The translations under genes and the position numbers were made by a program. From NCBI GenBank assembly GCA_900468065.1, contig UBTA01000094.1, forward strand, positions 1-64,000: a stretch of DNA of 64,000 bases, read 5' to 3'. Positions 9,317 to 21,142 of the stretch are shown here, piece after piece; position 1 is the stretch's first letter, and the number at the start of each line of letters is the position of its first letter. The stretch comes from Hyphomicrobiales bacterium. Its GTDB lineage: Bacteria > Pseudomonadota > Alphaproteobacteria > Rhizobiales > Rhizobiaceae. Under the pieces are notes generated by a model. The model made no database searches and had not been told where the DNA came from. It worked only from the letters and a program-made list of their open reading frames with translations.

Positions 9317-10663
9317 ATGCAGCCAACCGCAACGATGCTCGACGCAAAGGTGCCGCGTTACACCAGCTACCCAACCGCGCCGCATTTCCATTCCGGCCTC
9401 GGGCCAGAAAACGCCCGGCAGTGGATATCGGCGCTTTCTGCCGACAAGCCCGTATCACTCTACCTGCACATCCCGTTCTGCGACCGGTTATGCTGGTTTT
9501 GCGCCTGCCATACCAAGCAGACACTGCGCTACGAGCCTGTCAGCGCCTATCTCCAGGTTCTCCATGCGGAAATCGCCGGGGTCGGTAGGCTTCTCGATGG
9601 ACGCGTGCCGGTCGGCGCCATCCATCTGGGCGGCGGGTCACCGACGATGCTGCGTCCGAACGACCTGATCACGCTCAGCCAGTGTCTGCGCAACGCTTTT
9701 CAGGTCCTGCCGGATGCAGACATCAGCATCGAGATCGATCCAAACGACATGGATGAGCAAAGGCTCGACGCACTTGCGTCATTCGGCATGACCCGGGCGA
9801 GCCTCGGTATCCAGGATTTCGATCCACGCGTGCAAAAGGCCATCAACCGATTGCAGAGCTTTGAGCAGACGGCCTATGTCGTTGACGGCGCGCGTGCCCG
9901 CAGCATCGATTCCGTCAATCTCGACCTGCTCTACGGCCTGCCCCACCAAACCGTAGAAAGCGCCACTTCGACATTGCGCCGGGCGCTGCAACTGGCGCCC
10001 GATCGCATGGCGCTGTTCGGTTATGCCCATGTGCCATGGATGAAGAAGCACCAGACCCAGATCAAGGATGAATGGCTGCCGGACGGACCGGAGCGCTACG
10101 CGCAGGCGCAAGTCGTGCGAACGCTGGCGCTTGAGGCCGGATATCAGGCAATCGGGATCGACCATTTCGCCCTGCCAAGCGATGCCCTGACGCTGGCGTC
10201 ACAACAGGGCCGGCTGAGGCGCAATTTCCAGGGCTATTCCGCCGACCGGTGCGATACGATCATCGGACTTGGCCCATCGGCCATCAGCCAGTTCGACCAA
10301 GGCTATCTGCAAAATGCGCCAGCGACCGGTGATTACACGCGCCGCATTATCGGCGAGGGTTTTGCCACCGTGCGCGGTGTCGCCCTGACGCACGACGACC
10401 GCGTCCGCCGCTGGATGATCGAGAAATTGATGTGCGATTTCCGTTTTTCACGCGCTGAGGCCTTCAACCGCTTCGGAACTGCCGCCGATAATATGATGTC
10501 CCAGGCAATGCAGATCGCCGAAACGGAAACCGGTTCACTCTGCGAATGGCGCAGTGACCACTTCGAAGTCACGGACACTGGCCGCCCCTTTGTCCGCCTC
10601 ATCGCCGCACGATTCGATGCCTACTTCACGGCACCCGCAGGAAGGCATTCTGCTGTTGTTTGA
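9317..10663 (+). CDS. hemN: HemN, oxygen-independent coproporphyrinogen III oxidase
   Basis: 448 residues from MQPTATMLDAKVPRYTSYPTAP. Radical SAM cysteines C55-x3-C59-x2-C62 (FCDRLCWFCACH) and the GGGSPTML glycine motif are present, and the N terminus PRYTSYPTAP is typical of HemN. It makes protoporphyrinogen IX without O2, supplying heme to the cbb3 oxidase next door. Start 9317 is preferred because the longer frame to 9245 adds residues unlike the family; 9335 is also possible. Probably under the shared FNR box. Confidence 0.93.
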   Translation: MQPTATMLDAKVPRYTSYPTAPHFHSGLGPENARQWISALSADKPVSLYLHIPFCDRLCWFCACHTKQTLRYEPVSAYLQVLHAEIAGVGRLLDGRVPVGAIHLGGGSPTMLRPNDLITLSQCLRNAFQVLPDADISIEIDPNDMDEQRLDALASFGMTRASLGIQDFDPRVQKAINRLQSFEQTAYVVDGARARSIDSVNLDLLYGLPHQTVESATSTLRRALQLAPDRMALFGYAHVPWMKKHQTQIKDEWLPDGPERYAQAQVVRTLALEAGYQAIGIDHFALPSDALTLASQQGRLRRNFQGYSADRCDTIIGLGPSAISQFDQGYLQNAPATGDYTRRIIGEGFATVRGVALTHDDRVRRWMIEKLMCDFRFSRAEAFNRFGTAADNMMSQAMQIAETETGSLCEWRSDHFEVTDTGRPFVRLIAARFDAYFTAPAGRHSAVV

Positions 10664-10807
10664 AATCGCGGTTCTCTCAGGCGCATTGATGAGTACCGAG
10701 GAGCAAGTCGCCATTGGGCTGAAACCGTTTCCGGCAAACCTGTACTAACGCTCTGCTAGGCACAAAATGCTGATCGGTGGCAACGGGCGCACCTTCGAGC
10801 TTGGCAA

Positions 10808-11542
10808 TCACCGCGCCGCATAGAGCGCCCGCGACCGTTCCAGATGCTTCAGCACGGCCTGTTCTGCAGCATCCGGATTGCCGGCTTCCAGGCAGGTAAT
10901 GATTTCTTCGTGTTCGGCCAGCGTGAACTTTTCCTTGCCGGTCCAGATCAGCATTTCGGTATGGTATTCCTTCAGCCAAGCAAGCATCGCCTCGCTGACG
11001 GCGACGTAGATCGGGTTGCGCGAAATCCGGGCAATCCGCGTGTGGAATTCCATATCGGCGGCGATGAAGGCTTCGGCGTCGCCGAGCGACGCCCGCTGCG
11101 TCTCAAGGATTTCGCGCAAGTCCGCAATGTCGTTGGCATCGCCCTTCTGGGCCGCCTCACGTGCCATGCCGCGCTCGAAAAAGATACGGGCGCTTTTCAG
11201 ATGCTCCAGTGAATCCGACGACTTGGCCAGCATCATCTTTGCGGTCATGTCCATCTGGCGGAAGATCGATTGCGCGGTCAGTTCCAGCACCTTGGCGCGC
11301 TCGCCATGCGAAATCGCCACCAGCCCCATGCCCGCCAGCGCCTGCATCGCCTCGCGAATCGCCGGACGGCCGACGCCAAAGCGTTCCATCAGTTCGCGCT
11401 CGGACGGCATCTCATCGCCGGTCTGCAATTCGCCGGAAGTGATCATCGCCTTCAACCGCGCGAAAACTTCGTCGGACAGTTTGCGGCGGACGATCTGTTC
11501 GGTCTGCTGGCCCATAATATCTCGCTGGTTTACATTCGCCAT
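10808..11542 (-). CDS. GntR/FadR-family regulator, NanR-like, of the apiose cluster
   Basis: About 244 residues from MANVNQRDIM. The N-terminal winged helix (LSDEVFARLKAMITSG...PSERELMERFGVGRPAIREAM...ISHGERAKV) closely resembles E. coli NanR in recalled alignment, and the C-terminal helical FCD domain has metal-type residues (EFHTRIAR...HEEII). It is divergent from oiaX. Two matching operator-like sites (11643 and 14805) contain GGTAT repeats, the word NanR recognises, so autoregulation and control of both oiaXK and the apnO operon are inferred. A longer frame reaches 11605, but GGGAGCAG upstream of 11542 favours the shorter form. The ligand is unknown. Confidence 0.85.
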   Translation of the reverse strand: MANVNQRDIMGQQTEQIVRRKLSDEVFARLKAMITSGELQTGDEMPSERELMERFGVGRPAIREAMQALAGMGLVAISHGERAKVLELTAQSIFRQMDMTAKMMLAKSSDSLEHLKSARIFFERGMAREAAQKGDANDIADLREILETQRASLGDAEAFIAADMEFHTRIARISRNPIYVAVSEAMLAWLKEYHTEMLIWTGKEKFTLAEHEEIITCLEAGNPDAAEQAVLKHLERSRALYAAR

Positions 11543-11642
11543 CGTTATGCACTGCTCCCGGTCCGAAGGAAATGCACACATCCGCTTGAGCCGGTCACAG
11601 TCCACATTGATCGTCGCGGATGCAAGCTCCCTCTTGCTTAAT

Positions 11643-11664
11643 TGATATACTCATTATACCAGTT
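11643..11664. promoter_or_regulatory. Candidate operator 1 of the NanR-like regulator
   Basis: On the minus strand reads AACTGGTATAATGAGTATAT, containing GGTATA and GTATAT repeats. The core ACTGGTATRATGAGT recurs at 14805-14826. Located between the regulator and oiaX. Confidence 0.55.
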
Positions 11665-11721
11665 GCGGAAAACGTGCCAGCCAAACTGGGCGGGATTGGC
11701 CATACCGGGAGGCTTTTGCAC

Positions 11722-12975
11722 ATGATCGTTGTCACCTACAGAATTGAAACGACCGGCAGCATCGAGGCGATGGCGGACAAGATCGCCAGCGACCAGTCGA
11801 CCGGCACGTTCGTACCCGTTCCCGGCGAAACGCCGGAGCTGAAGGCCCGCGTCGCCGCCCGCGTCCTTGCCATCCGCCCGCTCGACGATGCCGAACGCCC
11901 GAGCTGGCCCGAAGCTTCGCCCGGCCATGGACCCATCCGCCGCGCCGATGTCGATATCGCCTTCCCGCTTGATGCCATTGGAACCGATCTGTCCGCCCTG
12001 ATGACCATCGCCGTCGGGGGTATTTTCTCCATCCGGGGCATGACCGGCCTGCGGGTCGTCAATCTGAAACTGCCTCAGGAGTACCAAGCTGCCTATCCCG
12101 GCCCGCAATTCGGCCTGCCCGGCAGCCGCAGACTCACAGGGGTCTATGACCGGCCGATCATCGGCACTATCGTCAAGCCGGCGCTGGGCCTGCGTCCGCA
12201 CGAAACGGCCGAACTGGTCGGCGAGCTGATCGGCTCAGGCGTTGATTTCATAAAGGACGACGAGAAACTGATGAGCCCGGCCTATTCGCCCCTCAGCGAG
12301 CGCGTTGCCGCCATCATGCCAAAGATTCTCGACCACGAGCAGAAGACCGGCAAGAAGGTGATGTATGCCTTTGGCATCTCGGCGACCGACCCCGATGCGA
12401 TGATGCGCAACCATGACCTCGTTCTGGAAGCGGGCGGCAACTGCGCCGTCGTCAATATCAACTCCATCGGCATGGGCGGCATGGCGTTCCTGCGCAAGCG
12501 CTCGGGCCTTGTGCTGCATGCCCATCGCAACGGCTGGGACGCGCTCACCCGCCATCCCGGCGTCGGCTTCGATTTCAAGGTCTGGCAGCAGTTCTGGCGC
12601 CTTCTGGGCGTCGACCAGTTCCAGATCAATGGCATCGGAGTCAAATACTGGGAGCCGGACGACAGTTTCGTCGAGAGCTTCAAGGCCGTCACCACGCCGC
12701 TGTTCGACCAATCCGACTGCGCGCTACCCGTTGCCGGCTCTGGCCAATGGGGTGGACAGGCGCCGGAAACCTATCGCCGCACCGGCCGCACCACCGATCT
12801 GCTCTATCTCTGCGGCGGTGGCATTGTCAGCCATCCCGGCGGCCCGGCAGCCGGCGTGCGCGCGGTGCAGCAGGCTTGGGCTGCCGCCGTTGCCGATATC
12901 CCACTGGAAACCTACGCCAGAGATCACCCGGAGCTTGCCGCCTCCATCCAGAAGTTCGGTAGCGCCAGCGAGTAG
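11722..12975 (+). CDS. oiaX: OiaX, RuBisCO-like 3-oxo-isoapionate-4-phosphate decarboxylase
   Basis: 417 residues from MIVVTYRIETTGS, with GGGAGG ten bases upstream; the frame to 11620 is not needed. It is a form IV RuBisCO-like protein: it keeps GTIVKPALGL (K152), the carbamylation segment DFIKDDE (K178, D180, E181) and HAHRNGW, but lacks the canonical loop-6 lysine segment of true RuBisCO. In the D-apiose pathways described by Carter and colleagues (2018) such RLPs beside a DUF1537-type kinase decarboxylate 3-oxo-isoapionate 4-phosphate to L-erythrulose 1-phosphate. The neighbours oiaK, apnO, apsD and apnL fit this role well. Other RLP functions (e.g. tetronate pathways) are less likely from context. 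Confidence 0.85.
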   Translation: MIVVTYRIETTGSIEAMADKIASDQSTGTFVPVPGETPELKARVAARVLAIRPLDDAERPSWPEASPGHGPIRRADVDIAFPLDAIGTDLSALMTIAVGGIFSIRGMTGLRVVNLKLPQEYQAAYPGPQFGLPGSRRLTGVYDRPIIGTIVKPALGLRPHETAELVGELIGSGVDFIKDDEKLMSPAYSPLSERVAAIMPKILDHEQKTGKKVMYAFGISATDPDAMMRNHDLVLEAGGNCAVVNINSIGMGGMAFLRKRSGLVLHAHRNGWDALTRHPGVGFDFKVWQQFWRLLGVDQFQINGIGVKYWEPDDSFVESFKAVTTPLFDQSDCALPVAGSGQWGGQAPETYRRTGRTTDLLYLCGGGIVSHPGGPAAGVRAVQQAWAAAVADIPLETYARDHPELAASIQKFGSASE

Positions 12976-12980
12976 AAATC

Positions 12981-14324
12981 ATGACCGCACAGACAAATCC
13001 TCTCCTTTCCTATTATGGCGACGACCTGACGGGCTCTACCGATGTGATGGAGGCGCTGGCCTCCAATGGCGTCGAAACCGTGCTCTTCATCGACATGCCG
13101 GATGAGGCACTTCTGCAGCGCTTCGGCCATTGCCGCGCCATCGGCCTTGCCGGCACCAGCCGCAGCGAAACGCCGGACTGGATGGATAAACATCTGACGC
13201 CGGCCTTGCGCTGGCTCAAAGGCCTGGGAGCCGATATCTGCCACTACAAGGTCTGCTCGACCTTCGATTCCAGCCCGACGATCGGCAGTATCGGCAAGGC
13301 CGTCGAAATCGGCAAGGCGGTGTTCGACCAGGCTTACGTTCCGGTTCTGGTCGGCGCGCCCCAGCTGAAACGCTATACGGCCTTCGGCCATCTCTTCGCC
13401 GCCTACCAGGGCGAGGTCTATCGCATTGACCGTCACCCCGTCATGAGCCGCCACCCGGTCACGCCCATGGCCGAAGCTGATCTGCGCCTGCACCTAAGCG
13501 CCCAGACGGCGCTGAAAACCAGACTGGCCGATCTCTCCATGCTCGCCGCGTCGGATGCGGATGACACGGTCGATGATGTTTGCCGGGATGCGGGAGGCAT
13601 GGTGCTGTTCGATGTCGACAGCCTGGAAAGCCAGTCTCATGCCGGCCGCCAGCTCTGGCGCCTCAGACGCCACGGCGGCTGGTTCGTTGCCGGGTCCTCC
13701 GGCGTCGAGTATGCGCTGCTGACCGCCTGGAGTGTAGCAGGCCTAACGAAGGGAAAGACAACCTTCCCCCTGCCCGGCAAGGCTGACCGCATCGCCGTCG
13801 TTTCCGGCAGTGTCTCGCCCACTACCGAACGGCAAATCCGCCATGCCACGCAAAATGGTTTTGCCGGCATCAATCTCGATCCGCTGGAGCTGCTCGGTGA
13901 GAACGGCAATGCTGCACTTGAACGGGCCATCGCCCGTGGTCTCGATAGCCTCAAGCGCGGCGAGAGTGTCATCCTCAACACGGCGCTCGGCCCGTCGGCC
14001 GATCGCGGCGGCGATATCGACCGCATCCCCGGCAGCCGCCACCGGCTTGGCCGGCTGCTCGGCACGATCCTGCGGCGTCTGGTGGAAGAGCAACAATTGA
14101 CCCGCGCCGTTATTGCTGGGGGCGACACGTCCAGCCATGCGCTGCGGGAACTGCATGTCCAGGCGCTGACCACGCTGTTGCCGTTGCCACAGACGCCCGG
14201 ATCGCCGCTCTGCACTGCACACGGCATCTATGCCCCGACCAATGGACTGCAGATCGCGCTCAAGGGCGGACAGGTTGGATCGGATGGCTATTTCGCACAG
14301 ATCAGGGATGGACTTCAGGTATAG
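12981..14324 (+). CDS. oiaK: OiaK, 3-oxo-isoapionate kinase (four-carbon acid sugar kinase family)
   Basis: 447 residues of the DUF1537/four-carbon acid sugar kinase family: N-terminal substrate domain with YYGDDLTGSTDVMEAL and a C-terminal nucleotide domain with VSGSVSPTTERQI and AGGDTSSHAL. It starts 5 nt after oiaX, so the kinase and RuBisCO-like decarboxylase form one unit; the kinase would make the 4-phosphate used by OiaX. Substrate is inferred from the surrounding apiose genes. A perfect 12-bp hairpin follows at 14341. Confidence 0.83.
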   Translation: MTAQTNPLLSYYGDDLTGSTDVMEALASNGVETVLFIDMPDEALLQRFGHCRAIGLAGTSRSETPDWMDKHLTPALRWLKGLGADICHYKVCSTFDSSPTIGSIGKAVEIGKAVFDQAYVPVLVGAPQLKRYTAFGHLFAAYQGEVYRIDRHPVMSRHPVTPMAEADLRLHLSAQTALKTRLADLSMLAASDADDTVDDVCRDAGGMVLFDVDSLESQSHAGRQLWRLRRHGGWFVAGSSGVEYALLTAWSVAGLTKGKTTFPLPGKADRIAVVSGSVSPTTERQIRHATQNGFAGINLDPLELLGENGNAALERAIARGLDSLKRGESVILNTALGPSADRGGDIDRIPGSRHRLGRLLGTILRRLVEEQQLTRAVIAGGDTSSHALRELHVQALTTLLPLPQTPGSPLCTAHGIYAPTNGLQIALKGGQVGSDGYFAQIRDGLQV

Positions 14325-14340
14325 TCCATATGGCCGGCTT

Positions 14341-14367
14341 CAGTCCGAAGAACTCTTCTTCGGACTG
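14341..14367 (+). terminator. Perfect hairpin after oiaK
   Basis: Stem CAGTCCGAAGAA / TTCTTCGGACTG with loop CTC. No long T tract follows, so it may be a weak terminator or a 3' stabilising hairpin. Confidence 0.5.
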
Positions 14368-14804
14368 TTCAGCGGCAGGGCGATCGTCAGAAAGACGGAA
14401 TCGCCTTCTGCGCGGTTTTCGGCGCCGAATTCGTGAAAGGATCTGATGCGCGCTGAAACGGGTTAGTTCGCCACCTCGAAGTTCCAGCAGATTGTCGCAC
14501 CAACCGCATAGGCCTTGCCCTTGAACGGTCGTGGTGCACCGCCCCCGCAATCTTGAACCTTCTCGCCGGACCTTTGCCTGGCAAGACGGTGAGGTATTTC
14601 CCAGTTGGCCGCCCTGTAAACGTCTGACCTCGCCCCCGGTGTTACTTGAGTTCCCTCCAGCCGCTTTGTTGGATTTCAACCCAGGCCCGCGGGCGCGGGA
14701 ATATAGCGGGCACAAGGCTCAGCCGGTGAGAGTGCCTTTCAGCCATTCACGAGCAAAATCGTGCCCGAAGCGCTCACAAATATTCACATCACCATGTGAC
14801 ATAC
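14368..14804. other. Non-coding stretch between oiaK and apnO
   Basis: No convincing gene was seen in either strand; open frames here lack family features and good ribosome binding sites. Composition is slightly less regular than the flanking genes. The end of the gap carries operator 2 and the promoter region of the apnO operon. Confidence 0.5.
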
Positions 14805-14826
14805 TGATTGACTCATCATACCAGTT
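14805..14826. promoter_or_regulatory. Candidate operator 2 of the NanR-like regulator
   Basis: On the minus strand reads AACTGGTATGATGAGTCAAT, matching the site at 11643 at most positions (core ACTGGTATRATGAGT). It lies about 40 bp before apnO, consistent with repression of the second transcription unit. Confidence 0.55.
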
Positions 14827-14866
14827 ACCCTAAACCATCGCAAAACAAACGCGCAGGTGAGGAAAC

Positions 14867-15694
14867 ATGACTTCGATCGCACTCTTCGGTGCTGGTGGCA
14901 AAATGGGCTATCGGCTTGCCAAGAACCTCAAGGGCTCACGGTTTGATGTGCGCCATGTGGAAGTAAGCGACGCCGGCAAGGCGCGGCTACAGAATGATCT
15001 CGGCCTGTCCTGCGTCGATGTCGATGCAGCGATTGCCGGCGTTGATGTCGTTATCCTCGCCGTGCCGGATACGGCGATTGGCAAAGTTGCCGCCGGGATT
15101 GCCGATAAGCTGAAAGCCGGCACGATGGTCGTGGCGCTGGATGCCGCCGCCCCGTTCGCCGGCCACCTTCCGGAACGCACCGATCTCACCTATTTCGTTA
15201 CCCATCCCTGCCATCCGCCGATCTTCAACGATGAAACTGACATGGCCGCGAAAAAGGATCATTTCGGTGGCCTGTTCGCCAAGCAGCACATCGTCTCCGC
15301 CCTGATGCAAGGACCGGAAGAAGCCTACGGCCTCGGCGAAGAAATCGCCAAGGTCATCTGGGCGCCCGTCATGCGCTCGCACCGCGTCACCGTCGATCAA
15401 ATGGCGATGCTGGAGCCGGGCCTGTCCGAAACCGTTGCCGCCTCACTGTTGGTCGTCATGAAGCAGGCCATGGACGAATGCGTGAAGCGCGGTGTGCCGG
15501 AAGAGGCAGCCCGCGACTTCCTGCTCGGCCACCTCAACGTGCTCGGCGCCGTCATCTTCGGCGAAGTCCAGGGCGTATTTTCCGATGCCTGCAACAAGGC
15601 CATCGAATTCGGCATCCCCGCGCTGATGCGCGACGACTGGAAAAAAGTCTTTGAACCCGAGGAGATCGCCGAAAGCATCCGGCGCATCACCTGA
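14867..15694 (+). CDS. apnO: ApnO, D-apionate oxidoisomerase
   Basis: 275 residues; N-terminal Rossmann motif LFGAGGKMGYRLA (7-19) and a C-terminal helical domain of the 6-phosphogluconate-dehydrogenase-like type. Family members with this phosphogluconate dehydrogenase C-terminal-like domain beside OiaK/OiaX oxidise and rearrange D-apionate to 3-oxo-isoapionate. It begins a unit that runs through the ABC transporter to apnL. A GAGGAAAC ribosome binding site precedes the ATG. Assignment rests on family and context. Confidence 0.82.
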   Translation: MTSIALFGAGGKMGYRLAKNLKGSRFDVRHVEVSDAGKARLQNDLGLSCVDVDAAIAGVDVVILAVPDTAIGKVAAGIADKLKAGTMVVALDAAAPFAGHLPERTDLTYFVTHPCHPPIFNDETDMAAKKDHFGGLFAKQHIVSALMQGPEEAYGLGEEIAKVIWAPVMRSHRVTVDQMAMLEPGLSETVAASLLVVMKQAMDECVKRGVPEEAARDFLLGHLNVLGAVIFGEVQGVFSDACNKAIEFGIPALMRDDWKKVFEPEEIAESIRRIT

Positions 15695-16717
<1,023 letters not shown>

Positions 16718-16732
16718 TCCTCCCCAAGGATG

Positions 16733-16762
16733 CGCACAGGGCGGAGATATCCGCCCTGTGCG
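16733..16762 (+). terminator. Intra-operon hairpin after binding-protein gene
   Basis: Stem CGCACAGGGCGGA / TCCGCCCTGTGCG, loop GATA, followed by TTGTTTG. It probably stabilises or attenuates so that the binding protein is made in excess over the membrane genes. Confidence 0.6.
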
Positions 16763-16790
16763 TTGTTTGCCATCTGACGGAGTGACATTC

Positions 16791-17447
16791 ATGCCGCATT
16801 TCCGGCCCGCTACCGCTATCCCGCTATCCCTCGCGCTAGCCACCCTGCTGGCGCTTGCCGGCTGCAAGATCATCAAAACACCGACGGCGGAAGAGGCTGC
16901 AGAAGCTGCAAGCGCCGGCTTCAATCCCGCCCGTCAGGTTGCCGAGATCTGGGATAGCAAGGTCATCCCGTTCCTTGAGCCGCGCGCCGGCCCCTTCCAG
17001 GACGTCTCTGCGCTCGCCAAATCCGATCTCGATGCTGCCGGCGCAAAATATGGTCACAAGGAAAAAGAGGGTAGCGCGCCGTGGACCTTCGCCGCCAAGG
17101 TTTCAGGCACGATCATCAAGGCCGAAACGGCATCGCGCGCCGGCTATCTCGACACCGATGTCGACGGTGACGGCAAGTCGGATGTGCGCATCCAGATCGG
17201 TCCGGTCATCAAAGGCACTGCCATCCGTGACAGCCTCGACTTTGTCAATTTCAACGAATTCAAGAACCAGATTCAATGGGCCGAATTCGGCAAGGCCTTC
17301 AATGTACATGTCAACGGCCTGACGCTCGAAAAGCTGCCACGCGAGGGTCTTGAAGGCAAAAAGGTCGAGGCGCTCGGCGCCTACCCGTTGCCATCCAGCG
17401 GCCAGCCGGCATTATTGACGCCCGCCACCATCTCGATCGGCGGCTGA
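16791..17447 (+). CDS. DUF2291-family lipoprotein in the sugar ABC operon
   Basis: 218 residues. An N-terminal signal with lipobox LLALAGC gives an acylated Cys at residue 25; the remainder is soluble and periplasm-facing, with a DVDGDGKSDVRIQIGPVIKGTAIRD segment. It matches the DUF2291 family, found next to ribose-type transporters; its function is not established. Start 16791 has GGAG 8 nt upstream. It ends one base before the ATPase gene, so it is translated with the transporter. An accessory role in uptake is inference. Confidence 0.75.
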   Translation: MPHFRPATAIPLSLALATLLALAGCKIIKTPTAEEAAEAASAGFNPARQVAEIWDSKVIPFLEPRAGPFQDVSALAKSDLDAAGAKYGHKEKEGSAPWTFAAKVSGTIIKAETASRAGYLDTDVDGDGKSDVRIQIGPVIKGTAIRDSLDFVNFNEFKNQIQWAEFGKAFNVHVNGLTLEKLPREGLEGKKVEALGAYPLPSSGQPALLTPATISIGG

Positions 17448-17448
17448 C

Positions 17449-18989
<1,541 letters not shown>

Positions 18990-18990
<1 letters not shown>

Positions 18991-20054
18991 TGACGACTGC
19001 AACCTCTACCGAAAAAGTTCCGGCGGCCGATAGCGGCTCCATCCTCCTAACGTTGATGAAGCTGCGGACCTTCATTGCGCTGTTTGCCGTGATCGCCTTC
19101 TTCTCGATTTTCGCCCCAAACTTCCTGTCGACGGCCAATATCATCCTGATGTCGAAGCATGTGGCGCTCAACGCCTTTCTCGCCATGGGCATGACCTTCG
19201 TAATCATTACCGGCGGCATCGACCTGTCGGTCGGCTCGATCGTCGGTCTCTGCGGCATGGTGGCCGGCGGACTGATCCTTAACGGTATCGACCTGCAGAT
19301 CGGCTACACGATGTATTTCAACGTCGTTGAGGTCTGCCTGATCACCCTTGTCGTCGGCATCCTCATCGGCGCCGTCAATGGCCTGTTGATTACAAAGCTC
19401 AATGTCGCGCCGTTCATCGCCACGCTCGGTACGCTTTATGTCGCCAGAGGTTTCGCGCTGCTCTCGTCCGATGGCCAGACCTTTCCGAATCTGATCGGCA
19501 AACCCGAGCTTGCCACCACCGGCTTCGGTTTCCTCGGCTCTGGTCGCATCATCGGCCTGCCGGTGTCGATCTGGATACTCATCGTCGTGGCGCTTGCCGC
19601 TGCCTATGTCGCCAAATATGTGCCGATCGGCCGCCAGATCTTTGCCGTCGGCGGCAATGAGCGCGCCGCCCGCATGTCCGGCATCCGCGTCGACCGCGTC
19701 AAGATGTTCGTCTACATGTTCTCCGGCTTCTGCGCCGCCATCGTTGGCATCGTCATCTCGTCAGAACTGATGGCCTCGCACCCGGCAACAGGCAACTCGT
19801 TCGAACTGAACGCGATCGCCGCGGCCGTTCTCGGCGGCACCTCGATGTCCGGTGGCCGCGGCACGATCGGCGGCACGATCATCGGCGCCTTCGTCATCGG
19901 CATCCTCTCCGACGGCCTGGTCATGATGGGCGTGTCCTCGTTCTGGCAGATGGTCATCAAGGGCATCGTCATCATCGTCGCCGTGGTGGTAGACCAGGCA
20001 CAAAGACGGTTGCAGCAGCAGGTGACATTGATGCAGCTGGCGAAGAAAGGCTGA
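18990..20054 (+). CDS. Sugar ABC transporter permease, RbsC type
   Basis: 354 residues from ATG at 18990 (a GTG at 18987 is in frame just before). About 8-10 membrane helices, with the family segments GGIDLSVGSIVGLCGM, GAVNGLLITKLNVAPFIATLGT and AAAVLGGTSMSGGRGT. It forms the homodimeric channel for the upstream ATPase and binding protein. Coupled by TGATG to the ATPase gene. Confidence 0.93.
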
Positions 20055-20061
20055 TCGTAAG

Positions 20062-20086
20062 CCCCCTCCCAACGGGTGGGGAGGGA
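20062..20086 (+). repeat. Small GC-rich hairpin between permease and apsD
   Basis: CCCCTCCC and GGGGAGGG arms with a short loop. It resembles short palindromes seen in rhizobial intergenic DNA and lies just before the apsD ribosome binding site. Confidence 0.4.
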
Positions 20087-20107
20087 TACTTTTTGAAGGA
20101 AATTAAC

Positions 20108-21142
20108 ATGTCAGACTTTAAAGGAGCGCTCATCGGTTGCGGCTTCTTCGCCGTCAACCAGATGCAGGGTTGGAATGACGTCAAGGGTGCCGGCATCGTC
20201 GCCATCTGCGACCGCGATCCCGAGCGCCTGAAGATCGTCGGCGACCAGTTTGGCGTTGAGCGGCGTTATACCGATGCAGGTCAGATGTTTGCCGATGGCG
20301 GCTTCGATTTCGTCGATATCGCCACCACCGTCAGCAGCCACCGTGCGCTGGTCGAAATGGCGGCAGCCCACAAGGTCCCGGCAATCTGCCAGAAACCGTT
20401 TGCCCCGACGCTTGCCGATGCCAAGGCCATGGTCGCGGCTTGCAAGGCGGCCGGCATTCCGCTGATGATCCATGAAAACTTCCGCTGGCAGACGCCGATC
20501 CAGGCAGTGCGCAAGGTGTTGGACACGGGCGCGATCGGCACACCCTTCTGGGGCCGTTTTTCCTTCCGCTCCGGTTACGACGTCTTCTCCGGCCAGCCCT
20601 ATCTGTCCGAAGGCAAGCGTTTCATCATCGAGGATCTCGGCATCCACACGCTGGATATCGCCCGCTATATTCTGGGAGATGTAACATCGCTGACGGCCCG
20701 CACCAGGCGTGTCAACCCGAGGATCAACGGCGAGGATGTCGCCACCATCCTGCTCGACCACGACAACGGCGCCACCTCCATCGTTGATGTCAGCTATGCG
20801 ACAAAGCAATCGATTGAACCCTTCCCGGAAACGCTGATCGAAATCGACGGCACCGAAGGCTCGATCCGCCTGTCGCAGGGTTACGAATTGCAGGTCACCA
20901 ATACCGAAGGCACGGTCAATACCGACGTCGCGCCCACGCTTCTCTCCTGGGCATCGCGTCCATGGCACAATATCCAGGAAAGCGTGTTCGCCATCCAGCA
21001 GCATTGGATCGACAGCCTGAAGGCCGGCTCTGAAAGCTCGACCTCCGGCACGGATAATCTAAAAACCTTCGCGCTGGTTGAGGCCGCCTATGAAAGCGCT
21101 GACACCAAGGCAACCATCGATATAGGAACTCTGCTCAAATGA
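20108..21142 (+). CDS. apsD: ApsD, D-apiose dehydrogenase (Gfo/Idh/MocA family)
   Basis: 344 residues from MSDFKGALIGCGFFA, GAAGGA upstream. N-terminal NAD(P)-binding fold (GALIGCGFFA), the EKP-like motif here CQKPFAPTLADA, and the downstream GIHTLDIARYILGD segment define the Gfo/Idh/MocA family. In the apiose pathway the family member oxidises D-apiose to D-apionolactone. The Gln in QKP replaces the more common Glu of EKP, as in several family branches. Overlaps apnL by ATGA. Confidence 0.8.
   Translation: MSDFKGALIGCGFFAVNQMQGWNDVKGAGIVAICDRDPERLKIVGDQFGVERRYTDAGQMFADGGFDFVDIATTVSSHRALVEMAAAHKVPAICQKPFAPTLADAKAMVAACKAAGIPLMIHENFRWQTPIQAVRKVLDTGAIGTPFWGRFSFRSGYDVFSGQPYLSEGKRFIIEDLGIHTLDIARYILGDVTSLTARTRRVNPRINGEDVATILLDHDNGATSIVDVSYATKQSIEPFPETLIEIDGTEGSIRLSQGYELQVTNTEGTVNTDVAPTLLSWASRPWHNIQESVFAIQQHWIDSLKAGSESSTSGTDNLKTFALVEAAYESADTKATIDIGTLLK

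Noticed and set aside
11722-12975. True carbon-fixing RuBisCO
   Set aside because: The active-site lysine and metal ligands are kept but the loop-6 catalytic region of form I-III RuBisCO is not visible, there is no small subunit or phosphoribulokinase gene, and the neighbours are apiose genes.
14302-14715. 137-codon minus-strand frame in the oiaK-apnO gap
   Set aside because: Arg/Gly-rich product, no ribosome binding site or family resemblance, and it runs into the oiaK 3' end.
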